From Achromobacter sp. UMC46 (GTDB lineage Bacteria > Pseudomonadota > Gammaproteobacteria > Burkholderiales > Burkholderiaceae_B), in contig NZ_LZZS01000036.1 in assembly GCF_014170335.1 (NCBI RefSeq), positions 248,001 through 312,000 of the forward strand: a stretch of 64,000 bases of DNA, read 5' to 3'. Positions 49,810 through 58,248 of this stretch are shown piece by piece (within the stretch, counting starts at the first letter, position 1; each line of letters opens with the position of its first letter). The position numbers and the translations under genes were made by a program. The notes below the pieces were generated by a model. It was not told the DNA's origin. It made no database searches and worked only from the letters and a program-made list of their open reading frames with translations.

Positions 49810-50814
49810 ATGGGCTGGTCAACTCATTGGCGGACGGCCGCCAGGGCAGGGCGCTGGACAGGCGTGGCGGCGGCCGCCACGCTGGCACTGAGCGCGGCGG
49901 CATCCGCGCAGCAATGGCCGGCGCGGCCCATTACGCTGATCGTGCCGTTCCCGCCGGGCGGCACCACCGACCTCTTCGCGCGCACCATCGCCCAGCACAT
50001 GCGGCCGGCGCTGGGCGAATCCATCGTGGTCGAGAACAAGCCGGGCGCGGCGGGCAACCTGGGCGTGGCCGCGGCCGCGCGCGCGCAGCCGGACGGCTAC
50101 ACCATCGTGCTGGGCTCGGTCGGCACGCAGACCGTCAACCAGTTCCTGTACGGCAATATCGGATTCGACCCGGCCACCGACCTGGTGCCGCTGGGCATGA
50201 TCGCGTCCACGCCCAACGTCATGGCGGTGGCGGCCGGATCGCCCTGGCGCAATCTGGACGATGTGATGAAGGCGGTGAAGAAGGACCCGGGTAAATATTC
50301 GTATGCGTCGCCGGGCATCGGTTCGTCGGTGCATCTGACGGGCGCGTACTTCGAATCGCTGGCCGGATTGCAGATGCTGCACGTGCCGTTCAAGGGGTCC
50401 TCGGCCGCGATACCCGCCGTGATCGGCGGCCAGGTCGACATCCTGATGGACAACCTGCCCAGCTCCATGGCGGCGCTGAAGCCGGGCGGCCGCTTGCGCG
50501 GCATCGCGGTGACGTCGGCCGAACGCAGCCCGGCCGCGCCCGATCTGCCCACGATGGCCGAAGCCGGCCTGCCCGGTTTCGAAGTCACGGCGTGGTCCGG
50601 CCTGTACGCGCCGCGCGGCACGCCCGCGCCGGTGGTCGACAAGCTGATCGCGGCCATGAAGCAGGCGTTGCAATCGCCCGAGCTGCAGCAGTCGCTGGCG
50701 CAAGGCGGGGCGACGCCGGGCAACGTCTTCGGCGCCGATCTGGCCGCGTTTGAAGTCAAGGAACGCGGCAAATGGGGCGCGCTGATCAAGAGCCGCGGCA
50801 TCAAGGCGGACTGA
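49810..50814 (+). CDS. Tripartite tricarboxylate transporter receptor (TctC/Bug family)
   Basis: A 334-residue periplasmic receptor with signal peptide (WTGVAAAATLALSAAASAQQWP) and the family pattern: ITLIVPFPPGGTTDLFARTIAQHM, IVVENKPGAAGNLGVAAAARAQPDGYT, LHVPFKGSSAAIPAVIGGQVDILMDNLPS, LPTMAEAGLPGFEVTAWSGLYAPRGTPAP. The ATG at 49810 follows a purine-rich GGGGAAAGAGG. No TctAB genes are nearby. A palindrome shared with the opposing D-amino-acid operon precedes it, so it probably belongs to the same regulon. It converges on the D-amino-acid dehydrogenase gene with 26 bp between. Confidence 0.9.
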   Translation: MGWSTHWRTAARAGRWTGVAAAATLALSAAASAQQWPARPITLIVPFPPGGTTDLFARTIAQHMRPALGESIVVENKPGAAGNLGVAAAARAQPDGYTIVLGSVGTQTVNQFLYGNIGFDPATDLVPLGMIASTPNVMAVAAGSPWRNLDDVMKAVKKDPGKYSYASPGIGSSVHLTGAYFESLAGLQMLHVPFKGSSAAIPAVIGGQVDILMDNLPSSMAALKPGGRLRGIAVTSAERSPAAPDLPTMAEAGLPGFEVTAWSGLYAPRGTPAPVVDKLIAAMKQALQSPELQQSLAQGGATPGNVFGADLAAFEVKERGKWGALIKSRGIKAD

Positions 50815-50840
50815 GCGCCAGGACGCCGCCCGCCTTCGTC

Positions 50841-52091
50841 TTACCCTAGGGCGAAGGCGGCCGCGTCCACGGCGGGTTTGCGGCCCTGCATCAAGTCCGT
50901 CAACATCCGCGCGCTGCCGGCGGCCAGCGTAAAGCCCAGGCCGCCGTGGCCGGTGTTCAACCATAGATTGCGGTAGGGCGTGGCGCCGATCAGCGGCTTG
51001 CCGTCGGGCCGCGCAGGCCGCAGGCCGGCCCAAGGCTGCGGCGGGCCGGCGGGATTCAGGTCAGGGAAAAACTGCGCCACGTCGCGCTCCAGGCTGCGCA
51101 CGCGCTGCGGATCGACGCCGCCGCCGCGCGTGCCGATGTCGACCATGCCCGCCACTCGCAGCCGGCTGCCGAGCCGCGCATAGACCACCTTGCGCCGGAT
51201 GTCGCTGATGCTGGCGTTGGGCGCGACGCTGTCGGGCGTCAGCGCATACGTCAGGCTGTACCCCTTTAGCGGGTAGATCCGCAGATTCAGCCCCAATGGC
51301 CGCGCCAGCGGTTGCGCGCCCATGCCGCTGGCCAGCACGTAGTGGTCGGCCTCCAATTCCCCTGCGGCGGTGGATACGCCGACGACGCGTCCGTGTTCCG
51401 CGCGTAGCGCGTCCACCCGCGTATTGAAATGGAAACGCACCGGGTCCGGCGCGGCGCGCAGGATGCGTTCGAGTTCGGTGCACAGCCGCTGGCAGTCGCC
51501 CGCGTCTTCGGTGGGGGTGTAGATCGCGCCCTTGATGCTGGCGCCGATGCCGGCCAGCGCGGGCTCCATGTCCAGGCAGGCGCGGGTGTCCATCACGCGC
51601 TGTTCGCAGCCCAGGTCCGCCTGGTACTCGCGCTGCGCCAGCGCGTGCGCATAGGCGGCGGCGTCCTGGTAGACCAGCAGCTTGCCCGACGACGAGAAAT
51701 CGAAATCGGGGTTTTCCTGGCGGACCAGGTCGTGCACGCAGAGGCGGCTGTACAGGCCCAGCGATAGCAATTCGCGGGTGGTGGAGCGGCTTTTTGCGCG
51801 TGTGCAGGCGCGCAGGAAGGCAAGGCTCCAGCGCCATTGGTCGGGATCCAGGCGGGGCCGGAAGCGCAGCGGCGCGTCCTGCGCCAGCAGCCACAAGGGC
51901 AGCTTGGGCAAGACGGCGGGGTCGGCCAGCGGCGCGACGAAGCTATAGCTCAGTTGCGCGCCGTTGGCCATGCTGGTGGCCTGGCCGGGGCCCGAGTCCG
52001 CGTCGACGACGGTGACGCGATGGCCCGCGCGGTGCAGGAAGTACGCGGTGGTCATGCCGACCACGCCCGCGCCGATGACGACGATGTGCAT
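50841..52091 (-). CDS. dadA: D-amino-acid dehydrogenase (DadA-like FAD oxidoreductase)
   Basis: A 416-residue FAD-dependent oxidoreductase. The Rossmann motif is VVIGAGVVGMTTAYFLHRAGHRVTVVD at the N-terminus, then the DadA-like GQATSMANGAQLSYSFVAPLADP and a C-terminal GLRPARPDGKPLIGATPYRNLWLNTGHGGLGFTLA. DadA deaminates D-amino acids to 2-oxo acids and passes electrons to the respiratory chain at the inner membrane. As last gene of the operon behind an N-acyl-D-amino-acid deacylase, it would consume the free D-amino acid. A GGAG site precedes the ATG. Confidence 0.88.
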   Translation of the reverse strand: MHIVVIGAGVVGMTTAYFLHRAGHRVTVVDADSGPGQATSMANGAQLSYSFVAPLADPAVLPKLPLWLLAQDAPLRFRPRLDPDQWRWSLAFLRACTRAKSRSTTRELLSLGLYSRLCVHDLVRQENPDFDFSSSGKLLVYQDAAAYAHALAQREYQADLGCEQRVMDTRACLDMEPALAGIGASIKGAIYTPTEDAGDCQRLCTELERILRAAPDPVRFHFNTRVDALRAEHGRVVGVSTAAGELEADHYVLASGMGAQPLARPLGLNLRIYPLKGYSLTYALTPDSVAPNASISDIRRKVVYARLGSRLRVAGMVDIGTRGGGVDPQRVRSLERDVAQFFPDLNPAGPPQPWAGLRPARPDGKPLIGATPYRNLWLNTGHGGLGFTLAAGSARMLTDLMQGRKPAVDAAAFALG

Positions 52092-52175
52092 GATGCTCCA
52101 AGGAGGGCGCCGCGGTTGCGGGCGCGGTGTTCAGGGGCGCGCGCCCGCGCAGGCGGGTGCACGGCGGCTGGGGTG

Positions 52176-53675
52176 TCAGGCCGCCCAGGCCGGCGTTTCG
52201 AATCCGGGCGCCGCGCGGTCGTCGCCGCGCAGCAGTCGGCCGGGCCGGGCGCCGGTGGCGGCGCCGTCTTCCTCGACCAGTTGCCCGTTGACCAGCACCG
52301 CCTGGATGCCGGCGGACGGCAGCGTGGGTTCGGCGAAGCTGGCCAGGTCGGCGACGGTGGCCGCGTCGAAGACCACCACGTCGGCATAACAGCCCGCGCG
52401 CAGGACACCCCGGTCTTTCAGGCCGAACTGCGCGGCCGTCAGGCTGGTCATGCGGCGCACGGCCTCTTCCAGCCCCAGCACCCGCATTTCCCGCACATAG
52501 CGGGCCAGCACGCGTGAGAACGCGCCCCACAGTCGGGGATGGGGGCGCTGGTCGTGCGGCAAACCGTCCGACCCGATCATGACGCTGCCGTGGCCGATGA
52601 CGCGCTTCACGTCGGCCTCGTCCATCGAGAAATAGATCGCGCCGCCGGGCGACAGCTCTTCGGCCAGGCGGGTGGGGTCGCGGCCTTCGCGCGCGGCCAG
52701 TTCGCGCAGGTCCACGCCCTGGATCTCGGGCCGCGTCTGCGACCAGGTGACGATGATCTTCTCGCCGGCGGCGACGCGGCGCGGCTCCAGGATGGTGGAG
52801 GACGCCGAGTAGGGGTACACGTCCATGCCCAGCGGCTGCTCGGCGCGCATGCGGTCGTACAGCGCCAGCGTTTCGGCGGTGCGGCCGTGGTTGTGCTTGC
52901 CGGTGACCTTGTGGTGCGACAGGATGGCCGGCACGTCGGCTGCCCGGCCGATCAAGAACGCTTCCTCCATTGCGTCACAGACGTGGTCGGCCTCGTCGCG
53001 CAAGTGCGTGGTGTACAGGCCGCGCCAGGCGGACAGCGGTTCGGCCACGCCGATCACTTCTTCGGTGCTGGCGTGCATGGCGGTCGGGTAATACAGGCCC
53101 GTGGACAGGCCCGCCGCGCCGGCGGCCAGGGCTTGGTCCAGCGCATGCCGCATCGCCGCGATCTCTTTCTTGTCGGCCGGGCGGTCAAGCCGGTCCATGG
53201 CCGATACGCGCAGGCTGGAATGGCCCACCAGCGCCAGGCTGTTGACCGCGGCGGGCGCGGCGTCCAGCGCGTCGGCGTAATCCTGCATGCGGGCGTAGAG
53301 CTCGCCCGTGTGCTTGGCCAGCAGGTTCAGGGGCGGCGGCACCACGTCGCCCGGCGCACGCACGGGCGCCAGGCTGATGCCGCAGTTGCCGGTGACGACG
53401 GTGGTGATGCCCTGGCTGACCTTGGGGCGCATCAGGGGGGTGCCCAGCAGCGCGCGGTCGTCGTGGGTGTGGCAATCGATGAAGCCCGGCGACACCACCT
53501 TGCCCGTCGCGTCGATGCGCCGCGATGCCCGCCACGACGCGCCGTCGCCGATGGCGGCGATGCGTTCGCCGCGGATCGCGATGTCGGCGCGGCGGGCGGG
53601 GCCGTCCAGGCCGTCGGCGACGAGGCCGCCGGTGATGAGGATGTCGTAGTCGTGCGGGTCGGGTTGCGCGGGCAT
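52176..53675 (-). CDS. N-acyl-D-amino-acid deacylase (D-aminoacylase)
   Basis: A 499-residue metal-dependent amidohydrolase that removes the acyl group from N-acyl-D-amino acids. Features: YDILITGGLVADG start, metal ligands H69/H71 in DCHTHDD, the catalytic-region cysteine C98 in GNCGIS (as in the Alcaligenes enzyme), GHSSLR, SHHKVTGKHNHGRT, and MIGSDGLPHDQRPHPRLWG near the C-terminus. The start at 53675 yields the family-typical N-terminus; it lies 13 bp after the TetR gene, so translation is probably coupled. Confidence 0.9.
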   Translation of the reverse strand: MPAQPDPHDYDILITGGLVADGLDGPARRADIAIRGERIAAIGDGASWRASRRIDATGKVVSPGFIDCHTHDDRALLGTPLMRPKVSQGITTVVTGNCGISLAPVRAPGDVVPPPLNLLAKHTGELYARMQDYADALDAAPAAVNSLALVGHSSLRVSAMDRLDRPADKKEIAAMRHALDQALAAGAAGLSTGLYYPTAMHASTEEVIGVAEPLSAWRGLYTTHLRDEADHVCDAMEEAFLIGRAADVPAILSHHKVTGKHNHGRTAETLALYDRMRAEQPLGMDVYPYSASSTILEPRRVAAGEKIIVTWSQTRPEIQGVDLRELAAREGRDPTRLAEELSPGGAIYFSMDEADVKRVIGHGSVMIGSDGLPHDQRPHPRLWGAFSRVLARYVREMRVLGLEEAVRRMTSLTAAQFGLKDRGVLRAGCYADVVVFDAATVADLASFAEPTLPSAGIQAVLVNGQLVEEDGAATGARPGRLLRGDDRAAPGFETPAWAA

Positions 53676-53688
53676 GAGGGCGAAGGGC

Positions 53689-54351
53689 TCAGGTTTCCGG
53701 ATCGGCCGCCGGCGGTTTGCCGCGGCGCGCCTCCAGGTGGGCAAGGGATTCGGTATTCAGGGCATCGGGGAAGCCATGGGCCACCAGGTGCCCCAGCGCG
53801 CCGCTGATCCGCTCCCAGCCTTCCGGCGTGCGCAGCGGCACGCCGAGGAAGTGGGATTCGGTCTTGGCGCGCAGCATCAGGTACAGCACGCCGGCCAGCA
53901 TCACGCTGACCATCGCGGGCATGTCGGCGTCGGGGGCCAGGCCGTCGATGCGGTCGATGAAGCCGCGCGCGGCGCGTTCGCGCCGTTCGGCCAGCGGCGC
54001 CGACACTTCGTTGCGTTCGATCAGTTCCCAGCGCCGGACTTCGCGGAGCGTTTCGTTGCCGGCCAGCGCGTCGATCTGCGCGCGCAGCATGGACAGCACG
54101 AGCTCGCCCGGCGTGCGCTGGCTGGATTCGCCGGCGCCCAGCAGCCCGGGGTTGCGGGTCCAGAAGTCCTGTTCCTGCATCCAGGCCAGCATCAGGCCGG
54201 GCATGCCGTCGAAATAGCGGTAGATGAGTTCCTTGCTGACCCCGGCGCGTTTGGCGATGGCGTTGATGCCGACGCCGCCCATTCCGGTTTCCAGGATCTG
54301 GGCTTCCAGCGCTTGCAGGATCTGCCTTTCGGTATTCTCGCGTCGCGACAT
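53689..54351 (-). CDS. TetR-family transcriptional regulator
   Basis: A 220-residue repressor with the TetR HTH at about residues 8-55 (RQILQALEAQILETGMGGVGINAIAKRAGVSKELIYRYFDGMPGLML) and a helical ligand-binding C-terminus. It sits in the middle of the operon it presumably controls, 4 bp after the unknown protein gene and 13 bp before the deacylase. Two near-identical palindromes at the outer edges of the region (49723 and 59742) are the best candidate binding sites, because TetR proteins bind such inverted repeats. Confidence 0.92.
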   Translation of the reverse strand: MSRRENTERQILQALEAQILETGMGGVGINAIAKRAGVSKELIYRYFDGMPGLMLAWMQEQDFWTRNPGLLGAGESSQRTPGELVLSMLRAQIDALAGNETLREVRRWELIERNEVSAPLAERRERAARGFIDRIDGLAPDADMPAMVSVMLAGVLYLMLRAKTESHFLGVPLRTPEGWERISGALGHLVAHGFPDALNTESLAHLEARRGKPPAADPET

Positions 54352-54355
54352 AGGC

Positions 54356-55267
54356 CTATTCCTTCATGATGATGAGGGAGCGGGCGGGGTCCGGCACGCC
54401 GTACACCCGGCCGTCGGCCATGTCGGCGGTGAGTTCGCTGACGGTGTGGCCGATATGCCTGCCATCTTGCCAGACTTCGCTGCCCAGGTAGACCGCGCTG
54501 GCGCGGCGCGGGCCTGGCGGCAGCGACGGGTCGGCCTGTTCGATGGCCAGGATGCGCCCTTGCGCATCCACCCGCACGCGGTCGCGGGCCGCGGCGGAGA
54601 TCGGGACCGGGGCGTTGAGGGCCAGGGCGCGATAGGGCGCGGATTCACCGGTCAAGGCATACCAGGCCAGGTCCGCCATCGCGTCGGCCAGCGGCGCGCA
54701 GGGGTGGATGGAGTTATGCAGCACGGCGACGCGGCACAGGCCGTTGTCGCGATGAGCGTGCCCCTGGTCGGGGCGGCGGGCGACGCGCCGCGTATTGCCC
54801 CAGGCGAGTTCGCCCGCGGCCGACAGCGCGATCAGGCCGGCGTCGATTTCCGGATGCGCCTGAAGCGTCTGGCCGATGGCGTCGGCGGGCGCTGCGCCTG
54901 CGGCCATGCGGCGCAGCGCGGCCTGGTTCAGCGCGACGCCGTCGGCGCCCGGCCGGTTAGGCAGCCGGTGTCCGGTCACCAGCCCCACGCCGTCGGCGCC
55001 GGGCAGGAACTGCACGAGCGGCTCCGGACGGTCCGGGCCGCTTTCTATCAAGGCCGCGCGGCGCGCCTGCAACCAGTCCGGCGGAAGGTCCAGGGCGGTG
55101 ATGCCGCCGCGCTGGCAAGACGCATGCCGCACGCGGCCGGCATCGTCCATGACGGCGAACACCACGAAGCCGCCGATGGCGCCGTGGCCCATCAGCTCGG
55201 CGGCCAGCGCCGCCGTGCGCACTGCCGCGCCCGCTTGGGGGCCGGATGCCGCGACGCCGATCGTCAT
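54356..55267 (-). CDS. Conserved protein of unknown function in the D-amino-acid operon
   Basis: I do not recognise this 303-residue protein with confidence. It has no signal peptide or membrane span. It opens MTIGVAASGPQAGAAVRTAALAAEL and contains IGGFVVFAVMDDAGRVRHASCQRGG, APADAIGQTLQAHPEIDAGLIALSAAGELAWGNT and a C-terminal VYLGSEVWQDGRHIGHTV. The repeated GVA/DAGLIALSAAGE-type strands recall Ntn-hydrolase folds (DUF1028- or asparaginase-like), but no catalytic Thr/Ser/Cys can be assigned. It lies between the permeases and TetR with only 28 and 4 bp gaps, so it should act in uptake or hydrolysis of the operon's substrate. Confidence 0.75.
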   Translation of the reverse strand: MTIGVAASGPQAGAAVRTAALAAELMGHGAIGGFVVFAVMDDAGRVRHASCQRGGITALDLPPDWLQARRAALIESGPDRPEPLVQFLPGADGVGLVTGHRLPNRPGADGVALNQAALRRMAAGAAPADAIGQTLQAHPEIDAGLIALSAAGELAWGNTRRVARRPDQGHAHRDNGLCRVAVLHNSIHPCAPLADAMADLAWYALTGESAPYRALALNAPVPISAAARDRVRVDAQGRILAIEQADPSLPPGPRRASAVYLGSEVWQDGRHIGHTVSELTADMADGRVYGVPDPARSLIIMKE

Positions 55268-55295
55268 GCGAGGCTCCTCTTGGCGTTCACCGGCG

Positions 55296-56195
55296 CTAGT
55301 CCGTATTGCTCGTCACGGGATCGACGATGTTCAAGTTGGTGATGAAGCGCTGGAACAGCATGGCCAGCGCCAGCGGAGGCAGGGCGGCGAGCATGCTGGC
55401 CGCGGCGAACAGCCCCAGGTCGGCGCGGAACCCCGGCATCAGCGGCGACAGGCCCAGCAGCGAGGCCGACAAGGTCTGCGCGGACGTGCCGCCTGTCAGC
55501 ACGATGGCGAACAACAGGTCGTTCCAGCCCACCAGGAACGCGATGATGAAAGCCGCGGCGATGCCTGGCAGCGCCATGGGCAGCGTCACGTGGCGCAGCA
55601 TCTGCCAGCGCGTGCAGCCGTCCATGCGCGCGGCCCGCTCGATCTCGACGGGCAGCGACGCGAAGTAGCCCATCAGCACCCAGGACAGCAGCGGGATCAC
55701 GGCGGTCAGGTACACGATCCACAGGCCGAACAGGCTGCCGGCCAGGCCGATGGCGGCGAAGAACACGTAGTACGGGATCAGCAGCGCGATGGGCGGCAAG
55801 GTGCGGGACGCCAGCAGCACATACAGCAGCGGGCCCTTGAACGGGAACTCGAACCGGCCCAGCACGTAGCCCGCCAGTGTCGCGATGGCCGTGCCCACGG
55901 CGGCCGCGGGCAGCGCCACCAGCGCGCTGTTCACGAAGCCCGTCATGATGGCCTTGGTCTGCCCGCCGAAGATCGAATCCGACGTGGACAAGCCCAGCAC
56001 GCGCAGGTAGTTGTCGAAGGTGAATTCGCCCGCGTTGTGCGCCACCCCCATGATGATGGCCGATTCGTCCATGAAGGACGCTTTCAGCGTCCAGTAAAGC
56101 GGGAACAGGCACCAGAACGCGACGAGCGCTACGCCGGCGCCCACGAGCCAGGGGCGCCAGCCTTCGCCGGTGACCTTCGCGGCATCACTTCGCAT
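55296..56195 (-). CDS. Carbohydrate-type (CUT1) ABC transporter permease, MalG/UgpE-like
   Basis: A 299-residue inner-membrane permease with about six spans. The EAA loop is VEIERAARMDGCTRWQMLRHVTLPMALPG, and AFIIAFLVGWNDLLFAIVLTGG is the typical MalG-class segment. Its start overlaps the end of the partner permease gene by 11 bp. CUT1 systems usually carry oligosaccharides or glycerol-3-phosphate, but this operon encodes D-amino-acid enzymes, suggesting an N-acyl amino acid cargo. Confidence 0.9.
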   Translation of the reverse strand: MRSDAAKVTGEGWRPWLVGAGVALVAFWCLFPLYWTLKASFMDESAIIMGVAHNAGEFTFDNYLRVLGLSTSDSIFGGQTKAIMTGFVNSALVALPAAAVGTAIATLAGYVLGRFEFPFKGPLLYVLLASRTLPPIALLIPYYVFFAAIGLAGSLFGLWIVYLTAVIPLLSWVLMGYFASLPVEIERAARMDGCTRWQMLRHVTLPMALPGIAAAFIIAFLVGWNDLLFAIVLTGGTSAQTLSASLLGLSPLMPGFRADLGLFAAASMLAALPPLALAMLFQRFITNLNIVDPVTSNTD

Positions 56196-57129
56196 GGGCG
56201 TCTCCTTGAGGGCGCTTCTTGCGGATCAGCATGAAGTAGGCGGTGGCCAGCAGCAGCGACAGCACCGTCAAAAGAAAGGCGGCGGCCGACGCCAGGCCGT
56301 ACTTCGAGAACTCGAAGTTGTAGCGGAAGATCAGCAGCGGCAGGATCTGCGTGGACGTGCCGGGCCCGCCGCGCGTCAGCGAGAACAGCAGGTCGAACTG
56401 GCGCACCGCCTCCACGGTCATCACGACCAGCACGATCAGCGTCGTGTGCTTCAGGTGTGGCAGCGTGATGTGGCGAAAGCGCGAGAGCGGGCCCGCGCCG
56501 TCCACGCGCGCGGCCCGGTACAGGTCGCGCGGGATGGTCTGCAGCGCAGCCAGGTAGAAGAAGCTGCCCAGCGGCGCGATATGCCACACGAACGCAAGCG
56601 CCACCCAGAACAGCGCCCAGTCGCTGGCCAGCCAGACCGTGGCGGCGTTGGCCAGCCCCAGCGGCGCCAGCAATCCTGTCAGCGCGCCGAAGCTCGGGTT
56701 GAGCAGGAACGAGAACACGGTGGCGGTCACTACCTGGGACATGGCCCAGGGCAAGAGCGCCAGCCCGCGCACCAGGCCGCGCAGCGGCATCTCTTCGTTC
56801 AGCACCAGCGCGATCGCGAGCGCCGCGGCGAACGAGCCCGCCACGCACATCGCGACAAAGCCCAGGCTGCGCCAGATGGCGTCGATGACGGACGGGTCGG
56901 ACAGCACTTCGCCGTACAGGTCCATGCCGACGAACTCTTCGGTGCGCAGGATGGCGTTGGTGTCGTGCAGGCTGAGCCAGAACGAATAGCCCAGCGGCAC
57001 GCCGATGATCAGCGTATTCAGCGCGTATACCGCCACGATCACGGTCAGCGCGAAGCTCAGGTCTGACATCTCGCGGCCGCCCGGGCGCGCCGGTGCGGGC
57101 CGGGCGGGCGACAGGCTGGCGGCGCTCAT
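56185..57129 (-). CDS. Carbohydrate-type (CUT1) ABC transporter permease, MalF/UgpA-like
   Basis: A 314-residue partner permease. The EAA loop is IPRDLYRAARVDGAGPLSRFRHITLPHLKHT, followed by QFDLLFSLTRGGPGTSTQILPLLIF, a hallmark of the UgpA/MalF class. The ATG overlaps the ATPase stop (ATGA). The N-terminal 20 residues are Ala/Pro-rich. It forms the pore with the following permease. Confidence 0.9.
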   Translation of the reverse strand: MSAASLSPARPAPARPGGREMSDLSFALTVIVAVYALNTLIIGVPLGYSFWLSLHDTNAILRTEEFVGMDLYGEVLSDPSVIDAIWRSLGFVAMCVAGSFAAALAIALVLNEEMPLRGLVRGLALLPWAMSQVVTATVFSFLLNPSFGALTGLLAPLGLANAATVWLASDWALFWVALAFVWHIAPLGSFFYLAALQTIPRDLYRAARVDGAGPLSRFRHITLPHLKHTTLIVLVVMTVEAVRQFDLLFSLTRGGPGTSTQILPLLIFRYNFEFSKYGLASAAAFLLTVLSLLLATAYFMLIRKKRPQGDAHAK

Positions 57130-58247
57130 GACCGGGGCTCCTCGCCGCCGTGCACGCGCAGGCCCTGGGCGTCGAACAGGTACAGGCGCGCGGCGGGCAG
57201 GGCCAGCGCGATGGGCGCGCCCACTTCATAGCGGCGTTCGGGCGGCAAGCGGGCGCGCAGGCGCGGGCCGTCCTCGGCGCCCACCGCCACATCCACGAAC
57301 TGGTCGGGGCCCACCGGCTCGACCGCCCAGACGCTGCCTTCCAGCAGCAGGCCGTCGCCCGCCAGCGGCGCCGGCGCCATGGCTTCAGGGCGGATGCCCA
57401 GCGTGGCCTGGCTGCCGTCGGGCAAGGCGAGCGCGGCGCGGTGCAGGGCGGGCGGCAGCGCATGGCGTCCGCCGGCGGCATGCAGCACGGGCACGCCGTC
57501 GTGCGCATGCAGCGTGCCGCGCAGGAAGTTCATGCCCGGGTTGCCGATGAAGTCGGCCACTTCCATATTGGCGGGCCGGCGGTAGATGGTGTCGGGGTCG
57601 GCGAACTGCAGCAGGTTGCCGCCCGACATCACCGCGATGCGGTCGGCCAGCGTCATCGCTTCGACCTGGTCGTGCGTGACGTAGATGAACGTCGCCTGCA
57701 GCGTGCGGTGCAGCCGTTTCAGCTCCACCCGCATGTCCGTGCGCAGCTTGGCGTCCAGGCTGGACAGCGGCTCGTCGAACAGGAACAGGTCGGGGTTGCG
57801 CACTACCGCGCGGCCGATGGCCACGCGCTGGCGCTGCCCGCCCGACAACTGGTAGGGCTTGCGGTCCAGCATCGATTCCACGCGCAGCAGGCTGGCGGCG
57901 CGGTCCACCCGCGCGCGCACCTCGGCCGCCGGCATCTTCTGCATGCGCAGCGGAAAGCCGATATTCTCGCGCACGGTCATGTGCGGATACAGCGCGATGC
58001 TCTGAAACACCATGGCCACGTTGCGCCGGTGCGGCGGCACCTGGTCCACGCGCCGGTCGGCGATGCGGATCTCGCCGCCCGTGGGCGTGTCCAGGCCGGC
58101 GATCATGTTCAGCGTGGTGGTCTTGCCGCAGCCGGACGGCCCCAGCAGCACCACGAATTCACCATCGCGGATGTCCAGGTCCAGCGAGCGCACGGCCTGG
58201 AAGTGGGTATAGGCTTTCTGGATGCCTTGCAGGGATACGCTGGCCAT
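57126..58247 (-). CDS. ABC transporter ATP-binding protein, UgpC/MalK-like
   Basis: A 373-residue ATPase with Walker A GPSGCGKTTT near residue 35, Q-loop VFQSIALYPHMTV, signature LSGGQRQRVAIGRA, Walker B LFLFDEPLSSLDAK, and switch VTHDQ. A C-terminal TOBE-type regulatory domain (about 240-370) is typical of the CUT1 class and can bind regulatory proteins. It begins 1 bp after the solute-binding protein stop. Confidence 0.93.
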   Translation of the reverse strand: MASVSLQGIQKAYTHFQAVRSLDLDIRDGEFVVLLGPSGCGKTTTLNMIAGLDTPTGGEIRIADRRVDQVPPHRRNVAMVFQSIALYPHMTVRENIGFPLRMQKMPAAEVRARVDRAASLLRVESMLDRKPYQLSGGQRQRVAIGRAVVRNPDLFLFDEPLSSLDAKLRTDMRVELKRLHRTLQATFIYVTHDQVEAMTLADRIAVMSGGNLLQFADPDTIYRRPANMEVADFIGNPGMNFLRGTLHAHDGVPVLHAAGGRHALPPALHRAALALPDGSQATLGIRPEAMAPAPLAGDGLLLEGSVWAVEPVGPDQFVDVAVGAEDGPRLRARLPPERRYEVGAPIALALPAARLYLFDAQGLRVHGGEEPRS

Positions 58248-58248
58248 A

